This document shows, one piece after another, positions 13,037 to 24,976 of a stretch of 64,000 nt of DNA. The stretch's first letter is position 1, and each line of letters opens with the position of its first letter. The position numbers and the translations under genes were made by a program. This stretch comes from Chrysoperla carnea (Eukaryota; Arthropoda; Insecta; Neuroptera; Chrysopidae). The notes under the pieces were generated by a model, which was not told the origin of the DNA, ran no database searches, and saw only the letters and a program-made list of their open reading frames with translations. Location: positions 84,810,368 to 84,874,367 of the forward strand of contig NC_058337.1 in the NCBI RefSeq assembly GCF_905475395.1, given 5' to 3'.

Positions 13037-13719
13037 CCCCCTAAGAAAAAATGTAATTTATAGCCAAACTATTCGACATATGTACATACAGCGTCGAAAT
13101 ATTTTCGAGTCCATTATTCGATTCAATATTTCTCAAAAAGGATCGTTTTGACCGACCTTGTAAGGATAGTGGATAAAATAATCCTATTGCATTTTTTTTA
13201 TCAAACAGTTCGCAAAGAATATTAACTGTTCTTTTACACTGCATCAACGATTAGTATGAAAACAAAAATCACCGGTAAATTCGTCTAAATCAACACATTC
13301 AAGACCCGTTACATGATGGGGGATCATTTTACACACAAAATATGGATCATTTTTGCCTGTATAAAGGGGATCATTGTACCCGTAAAAACATATTTTAATT
13401 TCTGACCTTACAATTTATTATACGCCTATGAAAATGTGTTATAATATTATTAAAAGTCAACAAAAGCCAAGAGTAAAAACAGCCAGCCGGCAAAAAGTAA
13501 TACAAAAAAATAAATTTCACGTAGAAATTTGTCTCACCAGAAATCATAAGCATTAAAATTAATATTTTCGATACGAAACACAAATTAGCTTATACATCAC
13601 CATAAGTCGAAGTTGAACGATTAATTTTACCGCGCGGAAACCATCTAACGATAAATATACTAGAAGGCTTTAATAGTTTACTTAAAACAACGAGAGATCA
13701 TTATAGACCACTTTCCCCT
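13037..13719. mobile_element. Non-autonomous TIR element, copy 2 (left end lost)
   Basis: Collinear with the element at 4323-5072. Shared blocks are the AATGTAATTTATAGCC start, the ATTCGACATATGTAC block, the GACCCGTTACAT block followed by GATCATTTT words, and the CGCGCGGAAACCATCTA end. The right terminal repeat is present (ATCATTATAGACCACTTT) but the left one, about 28 bases, is missing, so this copy is broken. Confidence 0.65.
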
Positions 13720-14618
13720 AATGGAAAAACGGAAAAATATTTATGTTTTATTAATTAGATTTGTGGTTACCGTAGAGGTCTATGGCGCATTTTCTGATCT
13801 CACTCATTCATGAACTGGAATTGTATGACACTTATAAGGTATATAGTCACTTTCTCACAAGCAAAAATAGGCGCCAAGACGAAATTTTCAACACAAATTT
13901 CCACCTACTCATAGATTTTCCATATGAAATTTGAACGTGAAATATTCCTTATGCTCAAAGTATCTTAGTAAATAAATCTAGGTAGTATAAATTTTCTTAA
14001 ATTCTCATTGGTGATATCATTTTAAAATGTTGGTAATGATGATTCATTGTGATCTAGGATGACTTTGCCAGTGGATTTAATTATCTTGAAATGTCAAAAA
14101 TATTTATTTAGCACGAGTGTTTTCAGACTAAATGGATGGTATCGTGATTATAATGGGCATAGGTGGATAAATTCGGATGAACTGTATCACAGACAGGTCA
14201 AAATGTTGGAAATCTTTGAGCAGTTGAGCCGTTTATAACCTTCAAGCGCGCAATTATCAAATAGTTAAAACTCATATAATTTACCAGTATAACTAGTAGA
14301 AAACGATGCCATCATAATAGTTATTTACGTTACAAGTGGGATAAAAGCATTATTCACGTACGCTTGCGAAATTTGCACAACGCGTTCGTAGCACGAGTTG
14401 GATAATTGCAGAAATACGTTAATAATGCGTTATCAAAGGTATATCGTACAAAACCTTATTCACGCCTCTAAAATGTGAGAATAAACGATTATTATTATTT
14501 AAAGTCTGTCATGGCTTATTGAGAAAAGTAGAAAATTTAAAAAGTTAGCGGAAATGAATTAATTTAATCACACTAAGGCGATAATGAACTATTATTCCCA
14601 CGCATACTCCCCTAAGTT
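13720..14618. other. Gene-free AT-rich DNA
   Basis: No exon, RNA gene or long repeat seen. Confidence 0.4.
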
Positions 14619-14752
14619 TGAAATAGTGAAAATAGTGACTATTCACTATTTGAAGTATACCACTATTCCAAATAGTGGTATACTTCTCACTAGCAAATAG
14701 TGAATAGTCATTACAAAATAGTGATTTTTTATACTTTTCACTATTTCGTTCT
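14619..14752. mobile_element. Small nested-palindrome MITE
   Basis: Three nested inverted repeats. The inner pair AAGTATACCACTATT (14653-14667) and 14671-14685 is perfect. The middle pair TGACTATTCACTATTTG (14636-14652) and 14694-14710 is also perfect. The outer ends both read GAAATAGTGAAAA when oriented inward. Non-coding; built almost entirely of the AATAGTG word. Confidence 0.6.
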
Positions 14753-15699
14753 TAGAGGGTATTGAGTGAGAAAAATAATTCTTTCTCACGATATATAAAC
14801 AGAAATATAGACACATCACACACAAAAGGCTGTAAGACGTAAGCAAATCGAACTAATCAGACGTCTTATATTTTGACAGTTGGAAAGGTGAAATACTTGA
14901 ATCTGATTGGCTAATTTGCTTAGATCTTACGTTATTTTATGTGTGTTGGCCATATTTCTTCAAAACTACACACAAATTTTTTGTCTGAATAAAAAAAGAG
15001 AATTATGTATTAATTATTGTTCGAATTTATTTGTTTTTCAGTGTAGGTATCTTCTTATATGTTAATGTTATTACATTCTTTTTATCCTTAGGGTTTTAAA
15101 ACACTTCTATTATACATTTTTTATTAATCATTTTATTGAGAAATTTATATAAATACTTAGTATAGTATTTGAAAATATAAGAAATTTTATCGCTTTGAGC
15201 TCTTTAAATATACGTATCGTTATTTTTTTTTTATTTACTTTTTTTTTTTTGAAAAAAATTGATTTGTTCAAGTAATGAATGCATTTTTCATGTTTTGAAT
15301 AAAATGTATTTTATGTTTTCAATACAAATTGCACTAAAAGTGTTATATTTTCAATATCAATTTTCAATTAGAAGTAGAAAGGGTGGATTCCTTACATTCA
15401 ACATGTTTGTATCTGTAAGCTTCGAATTGTTAAATCGCTAAAGGTAAAGTTTTTTTCTTTCAAGTTTCCAACCCCAAAAACCTCAGCTTTAATTTATAAA
15501 TTGACAATCACCTTCACGTTGGTATTGGGTTTTACCAAAATAAATTTGGTAATAAAATCTTGAGATTACTGAACATTAACTTCAAATTGATAACATACTT
15601 TTGCACTATTCAGAATGAAACTTCTACATTTATGAATATTCCTGTATATTACAGGTTCTAGTACTACATGTTTAACAATCATTTTATGCAGTAAAATTT

Positions 15700-15880
15700 T
15701 TTGCTGAGGTAGAACACATTGCAGTTAAGCAAATGTAAAATTGTGAATAGCTTAGAACACTCTGCGTTAAATTACCTTTCAAACGAAAGTTTAAACGCTA
15801 CGATACCACAGACAGACATAGCGGACATACACACACATAGCGGATAAACTATTAACACCCCTTTTTTATAGTTCGGGGGT
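15700..15880 (-). repeat. Dispersed repeat family R2, partial copy
   Basis: Carries the family's hallmark words on the minus strand: a GTGGTATCGTAGCG block and, at the other end, the CACCCC...TTTAGTTCGGGGGT tail. Other copies lie at 15880-16250, 16285-16405, 41270-41535, 56130-56300, 57180-57610 and 60180-60350. Confidence 0.55.
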
Positions 15881-16250
15881 CAAAAATGTTCTCAATCAAG
15901 TCAGTTCGACCGTTTAGGGGCTACGATGCCACTGATAAAACACACAGACGCACAGATAAACACTTTAAACTTATAACATACCTTCCTTCTTACATCAATA
16001 TCAAAGTGATGTTCAAGGACATCAGATGCGATGTAAAGGATACTTAGAGAGCTATCATTTTTGGAACAAATTTTGGAAATATTTTAATTGAAATTGAAAT
16101 ATTTGAGTTGATTTTGTTCTTTTGAATTATTGTTTTGAATTACTTAATTATTTTACCATTTCTCTTTTCGAAGTGAATTGAGCTAGGTTTATTTGACCAT
16201 TCCTTTCCATAGTAATTGATTATATGTTCAAATTATATGTCATAATTGCA
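15880..16250 (-). repeat. Dispersed repeat family R2, long copy
   Basis: About 370 bases that are the inverted counterpart of 57240-57600. Shared words are GACCGTTTAGGGGCTACGAT, GATGTTCAAGGACATCAGAT, TGAGTTGATTTTGTTCTTTT and GGTTTATTTGACCATTC. The two copies are 41 kb apart and clearly diverged. The family is non-coding; its class is unknown to me. Confidence 0.65.
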
Positions 16251-16284
16251 AATTTTTTAGTTTATTCGGATATGTTACCCTAAG

Positions 16285-16405
16285 CTCGCAATTGAAACAT
16301 AACTAAGAACACTCTCCGTTAAATTACCTTTCATACGTATGATACCAAAAAAATTAAAATCCGTTCTTATAACACCCCTTTTTTTAGTTTGGGGGTTAAA
16401 AAGTG
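16285..16405 (-). repeat. Dispersed repeat family R2, short copy
   Basis: Holds the AACATAACTAAGAACACTCTCC block and the tail ending in AGTTTGGGGGTT. Truncated relative to other copies. Confidence 0.5.
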
Positions 16406-17127
16406 TTTTTTTTTCAAGTGTATCGATTTTGCCAATTTATTGTATGTATCATCATAAAATAAAGTGTGATTTTTTATGATTTAACTTGTAAAACATAATC
16501 TGGCATCAGTCTTTCTCTCTCATTTCTTTGTCTAATTTAACACACATCAATAATAAAGTACCCCTTGTTTTCAGATGCCTATAAAATAAAGTGTCACATT
16601 TAAAATATAAATAGAATTAAATAGACAATTGTAATATTACTCTTATCGTTCAAAAAAAAAAAGGATGCTTATGACCATCATAAACTATATAAGAGAAAAG
16701 TGTGCAGGATTATATTTTTTTTATTACAATGATGCTTAATGGCAGATTAATTTTTAATAAAAACAATATAATTAAAAGGTATTTTCCATTTAAAATATGG
16801 TACAATAATATTTTTTTATCAACAAAAAACAGAAATGGTCTTTTATAAAATAATATTTAAAATATAATTTTTTAATCCACTTGAGATTAAAATGTGTTTT
16901 AATACCTGTCGAGATGATGCCGTTAATAAAAATGAAGTAGTTTATCTTTAAAAATGAAAGCTTTAATGCAAATGATCAATATTTGTAATCAATCTATATT
17001 CTGAGTCTCATTCAAGTTATAATCAATAACTATTATAATCTTTCTTGGGAACTTAAAATAATCTAGATGTTAGCCAAGCAAACAGTAATTGAAAAACAAA
17101 ACTCATTAAATTTTTTTATGTATTTAC

Positions 17128-17545
17128 TAGCGGCCTATACTACGTTTAGCCTGTCCGCTAAACCCATCCCGCTAAACCCCAATTTAACTCCTATTTATTG
17201 GAGTGGCCTGACCTTCGACCTTTGGCCTGACCTTTGATAGTAGAGCTCGCTGCGCTCGCATATGGCTCTAATAAATGCCTATTGACAATACCTGAATACT
17301 ATTAAAAATACATAGTACACATAGTATACATAATGTGATATGATTTATATGCGCTCCCACCATTTAATGAAATTTCATTTTTTTGGTACGGAGTCCTCAA
17401 AAACAGTTGTACTGGACCAAATTGTAAATCTAAACCATTCTCGAATCTCCACGAACACACACACAAAATTTCATCAAAATCGGTCCAGCCGTCTAGGAGG
17501 AGTTCAATTACATACACACGCACACAAGAAATATATATATTAAGA
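17128..17545. repeat. Dispersed insect-type repeat
   Basis: More GC-rich than its flanks. It begins ACTAGCGGCCTATAC and contains, on the minus strand, GGCTGGACCGATTTTGATGA followed by a TGTGTGTGTG segment, a phrase I associate with widespread unclassified insect transposon sequence (recollection, not a search). The 176-residue open frame across it (17302-17832, minus) is a by-product. Confidence 0.45.
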
Positions 17546-17998
17546 TATTTTAAATGTGACACTTTTTTCAGGGCCATAACGAGGGTATACAGCGCCGATG
17601 GCAAGTATTTACGTTGCGCCTTATATATATCGGGATGGGATCTAACGATTTTGATGAAGATTAGTAAAATGATAGTATTTAACATAAGAGTAAAGGCAAA
17701 ATGGGGGAGAGTCACCATAATCGTGTCATTTTGCGTTAAAGAGTTTGTAAATTTAATTGATAAACTTTTAAATTTGTTCAAATGATAGAGTATCAAATTA
17801 AAGTATTGATTTCTCTCTATGTATCCGAGCAAAACATTTTTAAGGAACTCAACACTTTTCTAAATGATGTATTTTGTATAGGAAATGATTAACCTTCAAA
17901 ATCGAAATTTTGTTGATAATAAATAAAGTAAATAATACAGAGAATTACATATTGTATTAAAATTGTAGTTATTATTAATATATTTCCTGTTCATTAAA

Positions 17999-18430
17999 AT
18001 TTATCAAAAAGTACCATTTTGGAAATTTTGATAAACCAAGTATGTAATCCTACTAAATTTGGGCCATACTTTTCAAATTTGTGCTCGAAATTATTCTTGC
18101 TATAATTGATTTCAAGAAGATAGAGTCCTGATCACGAAATTAAGCACAAAGGTGATAGGTAGCAAAAAACTGACATCGCAGCTGAAAAGAATTACCCAAA
18201 AATAGTGGGTTTCATGACGTCATGAGAATCCAAAAAATTAAATTTTGTTCTATCACATCCAAATTTTATCCAACTTTGATAAACCAAGTATGTAATCCTA
18301 CTAAATTTATGTCACAATTTTCAATTTTGTGATCGAAATTACTCTAGCTCTAATATAGGTTTCAAGAATGTGGAGTTCTGGTCACGGAATTAAGCACATT
18401 AGTTATAGCTAGCAAAACACTGACATCGAA
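17999..18430. repeat. Two-copy tandem duplication, period 248
   Basis: The phrase ATAAACCAAGTATGTAATCC occurs at 18031 and 18279. Downstream, both copies share TCGAAATTA, GAAATTAAGCACA-type and ACTGACATCG blocks. Copies are diverged. It could be a fragment of a longer satellite. Confidence 0.6.
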
Positions 18431-19201
18431 TAGATATATTTTATTTTGACTTCATACGCAAGCATTCATTAAAACTATAGTATCTACCGATGACTATATC
18501 TTGTTATTTTCACACAGTTTCTCGTCCAGGCTAGACCATCAATATTTTTTTGTATTTTTTCCACAGCTAATACTGAAGAGAAAATTTCTACTGATACATA
18601 TTGATTTACGACCATTTACAGCTCACGTCGTATTGCTTCTATAGAACGATGATAACCTTTTTATTATACAGTTTTTAACACTAAATAAACAGTGTTTACT
18701 TACGATATGCTTCATTTGAGTGGCATACAGACGAAAATAAGTATCTTATAGACATCATTTATGTGTGTGTAGGAGTCTTCGGCTAAAAAATTGTACATTA
18801 TTTATTAGAAAAATGTTAGTCAAAACCGATGCAGGTTTACTTTGTTATCATTAAATAAATAAATTTTACAAGAGTACTACTAGAGTACTAAGTTATATAT
18901 TTTCTTTTTAAATTCGGCTATAAAAAGATGCTGGTACCATAAAACTTCTATATGTTATACAGGCTAGAATATCGGATTTTCGCCTACTGACTAAAATTTT
19001 GAAAAATCAAAAACTGCGAAATTTTTTATCGTTAGGTAGTATAAACTTATTGACTTTTAAACAAATATTATTTAGTAATATGATATTTTTTAATCTTTTT
19101 ATAGGCATGCAAAAATTAATCTAATTAAAGAAGCGATCAATATGTAAATTTTTCGATGGTTTTTAATTTCTCGAATAAACCCTAAATTTCTTAACTTTAT
19201 G

Positions 19202-19455
19202 TTTTTATACCATGTAAATATGTAATACATATCAAGGTATACTAAGGTTAGTCCCAAGTTTGTAACGCTTAAAAATATTGATGCTACGAACAAAGTTTTG
19301 GCATAGGAGTTCATAAAATCAACTAATAAGTCCATTTCCGGTTTTCTGTCCGTCCGTCTGTGAACACGATAACTCAAAAACGAAAAAAAATGTCGTGTTG
19401 AAATTTTTACAGCGTACTCAGGACGTAAAAAGTTAGGACTAATGTTCACTTCAAA
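19202..19455 (-). repeat. Dispersed repeat family R1, partial copy
   Basis: Minus-strand copy of the 3' part of family R1: ATACCATGTA, GTCCCAAGTTTGTAACGCTT, GTCCGTCCGTCTG and GATAACTCAAAAACG. It explains the 121-residue open frame on this strand, which is not a gene. Confidence 0.6.
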
Positions 19456-19604
19456 CATGAACATTAATCGAGTAGTTTAAATTTATTGAGGGCCCTGAAT
19501 CTGCCAATGCCACTCAGAAGCGTAATACTATTTTTTTTCAAGTGAAATTGTAGTCATAATTCATAGTATTCAGGGATAATCGGTTTTTTTTTTTTTTGTT
19601 TCAG

Positions 19605-19739
19605 AATCCAAATATTGCACATTTACCAATGGTTATATTTGGTGAAATAGCAGCTTTGGGTGGAATTCTTTCAATATTTTTACCAGAAACTAGGGGAATA
19701 AAATTACCAGAAAGTGTTGATGAAGCCAAAAGTTTATGA
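19605..19739 (+). pseudogene. Orphan terminal exon of an SLC22-type transporter
   Basis: A pyrimidine-rich acceptor (T-run, TTTCAG ending 19604) is followed by 44 codons and TGA at 19737-19739. The peptide contains L-P-M-V-I-F and F-L-P-E-T-R-G-I-K-L-P-E-S-V-D-E-A-K-S-L, about 61% identical (27/44) to the last exon of the transporter at 21792-24916, with the same phase-0 acceptor. This is the last transmembrane segment and the conserved LPET tail of the SLC22 family. I see no matching upstream exon anywhere in 939-19604, and the exon lies upstream of the intact gene, so it cannot be that gene's alternative end. Best reading: leftover of a tandem duplication. A gene with a very long intron, or exons I missed, is the alternative, since the frame and splice site are intact. 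Confidence 0.75.
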
Positions 19740-19767
19740 GTTTGTATTTTATGTAAAGTTTTAATGA

Positions 19768-19773
19768 AATAAA
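19768..19773 (+). terminator. polyA signal after the orphan exon
   Basis: AATAAA 29 bases after the orphan exon's stop. Its retention suggests the 3' end was functional recently. Confidence 0.5.
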
Positions 19774-20529
19774 TTAATTGTAGTATAACTTATTTTTCAA
19801 TATCTGAATATTTTCGTTTCATTTTTTGTAACAGTAATATAATTTCTAGAATTATTAAATGTCTTTCATATTTTTTTGCACGGCCAGTGACTACATTTGA
19901 AGTAAAAAATAATCTTAAGTTAATGATTGAAAAGTGTCTAGCGTGTGTTTTTATTATTTATCTCCTATTTCTCGAATATCTCTCGGATGTTCCTCGAATA
20001 TTTATTGAAAATCAGGATGTTTATAATCACTTCTATCTAGACACACAGTGCCGAATTTACATGACGTCTGGACACGTACCCACGGGCCCCTATCAATGGA
20101 AAAAATTATAGAAAATTATTAAGCAAGAAAACTAATAATTATGAAATTGAGTTAAGTAAAGATAGTTCTGTAGAACCGCACTTTCATGAATGCGTGATAA
20201 ATATATTGAATAAACGTGATACTATGAAAAATATTTATTTATATTTAATAGCAATTTATATAATGTGTTTTTTAGTACTTAATAACAAATGATAACTTTA
20301 TTTTTTTCGTGATTTAAACAATACCAAGAAAGGCGGCAATTCGAAACAACTATTAAGTTCGATATTTGATTTGAGTTCTACTGAAAATATTTTATTTTTT
20401 AACCATTGCACATTTTGATCTGAAACTTTTTAGAAAACTATATTATATGTATTTAGCTTCAGTGTAGAATTAAAAAAATCCAATTGTCTAATTAAAATTT
20501 TCATTTAAAAAAAATCTCATAAACTTATT

Positions 20530-21035
20530 AAGGTAGTACCAGCATGAAATCACTTTTCGACAGATTTGGCCGAATTTTTTTTCTCGGGTTTATAATAGCT
20601 TTATTTATGAATTCCTAAAATTTCATAATTTTTGACCGTTTAGATCGCGAGATATTTAAAGACAAAGTTCGCGATTTTGAGGGTCATGTCCCATTTAAAG
20701 CATGTAAAATGTCCGGTCTCTCCAACTATTTTTTATGATATTATTATATATTGAAGAAAAAGTAGAAAAAAATGTTTATACAATAAAATTCTAAAAAAAA
20801 AATTTAGAAATTAATTTTCACTTTCGAGATATTAATTTTGACGTAAATTGATCGAAATTGGGACGTTGGCATAATTATTTCCCATTTTAAACGGTCAAAA
20901 TTTCTGAAACTTTGGGAATTAATAGTAAGCATTATTAAATTCTTAAATTTAATTTTTCGTTAAATTCTGTCGAAAAAAAAATTGTACCATTGCTTTAACA
21001 TAGAAACTGCAAATACCATGCTGGAACATCCTTAA
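20530..21035. mobile_element. TIR element of about 506 bases, non-coding
   Basis: The left end AAGGTAGTACCAGCATG and the reverse complement of the right end, AAGGATGTTCCAGCATG, match. Further inside both arms carry TCGACAGA-TTT and AATTTTTGACCGTTTA. Arms run about 120 bases with insertions. No transposase. It explains the 93-residue minus-strand open frame at 20949-21230. Confidence 0.6.
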
Positions 21036-21791
21036 GAGGTCGGAAAAAGTTTTAATACATAATGAATTAGTAAAACTTGATTGTGTTTCAACCAAGCAAA
21101 GCAAATAAAAAAGAATTTTTACTGATTTTACACATGTTAACATCCTCCAAACTTTGCATTGGCCAAAATCAATTGTAAATACATGTTGGTAACCATTATC
21201 GACTGCAATTGGTTTGAACCGGGGGTGCATTGCAGGTCTACTTACACAGCATGTTTTCAGAAGGAAGTTGGTCAGTTTGTAAAGGCTATACCTATACTAC
21301 TGTTATTGTTAATGTGTTTTTAATATATTTATATTTGTATAAAAATCATTAGAATAACAACTCAATTAGTATAAATACCAACGGAATTCTCTACCGATAT
21401 ACATACCTTTAAATTAATTTTTTCTTTTTGAAAATTAATTCTCCAATTTATTAAAAATTTTTATTAAAATCATTTTTTTAAAATAACAATTATTGCCATA
21501 ATTATTTGTTTTTGTTATGTGGGTTCCAAATCATCTTCATAAAAATCAACTAATATTCTAAATTATAAAAAACAGTGTGATTGATGTTTAATGTGTAAAA
21601 CAAGAAATAGCTTTAATAGTTAAAACGACAAATATTTACTTAAAACAGCAAATAATAATTTTGGACCAAATTTCTACTGATAGATAACATAAGTACTGCA
21701 AAAACAATCAATTCGAGCTCCATATTCGTGTAAGATAGTTCCATATTCGAGCTCCATATGGTGTCAAGTATTGGTCAATTATATACTAAAA

Positions 21792-24700
21792 ATGGATTTC
21801 GATGTGGATGATCGAACAACAGAATCATTATTACGCGATGGTAAGCGAATCTGTTTATCTGTCATATCATTTTATCTGACATTTTGTTGAAACCTCTCAA
21901 AAGTTAATAAGAATTCTCTGGGAAGTTAATAAATGAAAATATCTATTTGTATCATTTAAAATACTTTTATAGAAAATGGCGTGTGCAGGAGGGTTAAAAC
22001 ACAGAATTTAGAATAATATTCTACTAATTCTACCACTTAGAGAAAATTAGTAGAATATTATTCGTTGTATTCCAATTCGCTTAGTTCTTCTATCAATTTA
22101 ATAATGATTCATAACAATATTAGAGTTGTCATTTTCTGAGTTGAATCGTTAGAATAATGCTTTTAAGTAAAGATCTGAGATCTGATCTAAAAAATTGTAA
22201 AATTTAAAATTTGATCGTATGAATGAAAAAAGTAAAAAGTATTTCGGCTTAGGATAAACTTTCACAAAAACGTATTTTCATTTTTTTGACAGAATTACCA
22301 AGTCATCTACCACGTTTTAAATCTTCAACTATCAATCCAGACGTACATATATCATTTGATGAAATATTAGAAGAAATAGGTGAATTCGGAAAATTTCAAA
22401 TAATAAATTACATTTTGATATGTTTTCCGGTTATGTTTGCATCAGCTAATAATTTCACATATTTATTTGTTGCTCGACAAACTGAATTTAGGTTTGTATA
22501 ATAATCATTACTTTTCTATCCAAAATTCCAAAAAACTACTCACTCGGAAACAGCACTCAGTTTGCTGATGTTTCCAGAATTACTATTACCTTGTCTAAGC
22601 TCTTACTTTATGTCCAATAGATTAAATGAATACAAAACATGAAAAAATTCTTGTTGCAGATGTAGTGTTCCAGTATGCGATAGTTTTGAATCAACCATAT
22701 ACCAAAAAGAGTGGTTACCCAACGCTTTACCATCAATTACGAAAGAATATTATACACCGGCCGAGTGCGAAATGTATGCGCCTATGCCAAATATGATGGA
22801 TCTTTATAATGGAACATGCTCATCAAATTTATTTAATCAATCAATTTTAGTGCCATGCAAAAAATGGATTAGTAAATACAATGATGAAATTACTATCGTA
22901 AATGAGGTAAATCATTTATAATTTTTAGTCGCTAGTATAAGTAGTGGTCGCTAATCCAGCATGAAATTCATGTTTTTACGAAACACGACGGGATGATGTG
23001 TGATTATATCATCAGGCTCCGGAACATGCGATAGCAGGTATTCGTGGTCGTAGTAAACTATGCTTTTCTATATAAATGACGAATTCATTATATTTCAATT
23101 ACAGTGGAAAATGTTTTGCAAAGACACCTGGAAATTGCCATTTGTTGGTACTGTGCATTTTGCTGGAATTGTAACTGGTTGTGGAATATTTGGATTTTTA
23201 GCTGATAGGTAATACTTTTTAGCATAGCAATATTGAATTTGTAAACAAGGAAAAGCGCACTCGCTGCTCTAAAACTTTATTTAATTTATTTCAGATTTGG
23301 GAGAAAATTAATTTTTATATTTTGTATCATTTTTATGAGTTTAAGTGGAGTCGCCCAAGTATTTTGCCGCGGCTATGCATCATTTATTATTTTAGTATTT
23401 ATCAACGCCGTGGGAACAGCGGGAGTTTATCCAATGGCATTTATAATGGGTATGATAACGAGTATTCATAAAATTCTTCAATAAAAATAAAATGTTTGAA
23501 AGCATTAGTACCATATTATCAGATTTTGAAAATAAAAGAAGACGGATTCTTTCGTTAATTGTATGGTATAGTTTATGTTTAATTTACCAATTAATAATTA
23601 ACAGGTGTGGAATCAGTTGGTAAACAAAAACGCGAATTAACAGGAGTTGGCTTGAACTATTTTAACACATTGGGAGAAATCATGGTTGGCGTTATAGCTT
23701 GGACTTTTCCAAACTGGATAATCATACAATTAGTATTTTCAGGACCACCAATTATTTTTATTATTTATTGGTGGTAAGCTTCACCTAATTAAATTTGAAA
23801 AAAGGTAAATTTTAGTCATTGAACTATTTCAGGATTATCCCAGAATCAATTCGGTGGCTTTTGGTAACTCGTCGAACACGTAAAGCTGCAACTATTATTG
23901 AAAAAGTCGCTAAGATAAATGGTGTAACTTTGTCTGAAACAATTAAAATGTCATTACGTGCTGTAGAAGCTGCCAATAAAGCTAAATCTTTAGAGCACAC
24001 AAAGAACGATGCAGATCACGAGATATGGCCATGTGTGAAAGAAATTTTAAGTTCTTGTAAAATGGTTATTCGATTTCTAACTGTTTTATATATATGGTAA
24101 GAAATCCCGGCAACTTAATGAAAATTAGTCGTTATTCAAATTTCTGTAATGTAATATTGCTTGAATCTTAACTTTATTCATTAAATTACGGTGTTAATAT
24201 TCACAACCCGAAAATTTTACAAGAAATATAAATCTACTAGGATTTCTGGAAAAGAAAGATTCTTTACGGAAATTTAAATTTTATTCAATTATTTATTTTA
24301 GGCTATCAGGCGTATTTGTATTTTATGGATTATCTGTCAATTCATTGAATATGAGTGGCCATAAATATTTGAACTTCATATTAACTAGTGCAGCTACTAT
24401 ACCAGGTTACACTCTCGCGTGGACACTTATCTACAAAATTGGACGTAAATGGACTGTGTCAGGAACACTTTTTGGTTGTTGCTTTTGTAGTTTGGTGGTT
24501 ATATTTATTTCCAAAAATTTTAATTGGCTACGAATTTTGCTATATTTTGGTGCAAAAATGTTTGTAAGTTCTTCATTAATGGTTTGTTGGATTTATACAG
24601 CAGAGCTTTTGCCAACAGTAATTCGAAGTGGTGGAGTTGGTACTGCATCAACTATTGCTCGATTAGCAGCTATGCTTGCGCCATTTGTTCCGTATATTGT

Positions 24701-24916
24701 AAGTTTCATTTAATGAATAATCTTGAATTAAATAGACTCAATTATAGTTATAAAGGATTAAACATAAATGTATTTTTTCAGTATCCAAGTATTCCATACC
24801 TCCCAATGGTATTATTTTCTACAGTAGCAGGTTTAGGTGCAATTTTGGTATTAGTTCTGCCAGAAACTAAAGGAATTAAACTACCAGAAACAGTTGAAGA
24901 AGCCAAAAGCATCTGA
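21792..24916 (+). CDS. SLC22-family organic cation/solute transporter (MFS), complete
   Basis: Plasma-membrane carrier of the major facilitator superfamily; family members move organic cations, anions or carnitine, and the substrate here cannot be read. Nine exons: 21792-21840, 22293-22491, 22660-22906, 23105-23208, 23295-23449, 23605-23773, 23833-24096, 24302-24698, 24782-24916, all GT-AG with matching phases, 572 residues, about the family's normal 530-600. Seen: N-terminal F-D-E-I-L-E-E-I-G-E-F-G-K-F-Q (about 39-53); TM1 about 54-78; a large extracellular loop with six cysteines (84, 89, 119, 136, 149, 170) and N-glycosylation sites at N133 and N142; the MFS signature G-F-L-A-D-R-F-G-R-K at 195-204; P-E-S-I-R-W-L-L at 311-318 before the cytoplasmic loop; Y-T-A-E-L-L-P-T-V-I-R-S-G; and the L-P-E-T-K-G tail at 554-559. 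Start is the first ATG of exon 1, giving a short polar N-terminus. An orphan paralogous last exon lies 2 kb upstream. It resembles insect Orct-like proteins, but orthology is not claimed. Confidence 0.96.
22011..22063. repeat. Perfect 19-base inverted repeat in transporter intron 1
   Basis: GAATAATATTCTACTAATT at 22011-22029 pairs exactly with 22045-22063 across a 15-base loop. Could be a MITE remnant or a small RNA hairpin in the intron. AT-rich, so chance is not excluded. Confidence 0.5.
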
Positions 24917-24970
24917 TGGTATATAAGTATACGATTTGTTATTTTAAATAATATGTAATATATTTATTTG

Positions 24971-24976
24971 AATAAA
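24971..24976 (+). terminator. polyA signal of the SLC22 gene
   Basis: AATAAA 55 bases after the transporter stop codon. Confidence 0.6.

Noticed and set aside
17302..17832. 176-residue minus-strand open frame
   Set aside because: Covers a dispersed repeat with TG/AC-rich DNA; no domain recognised.
19099..19464. 121-residue minus-strand open frame
   Set aside because: Falls in an R1 repeat copy; the other copies do not keep the frame.
24524..24916. 130-residue + frame overlapping transporter exons 8 and 9
   Set aside because: Its first half is the wrong frame of exon 8; only the last 44 codons are real, and they belong to exon 9 of the spliced gene.
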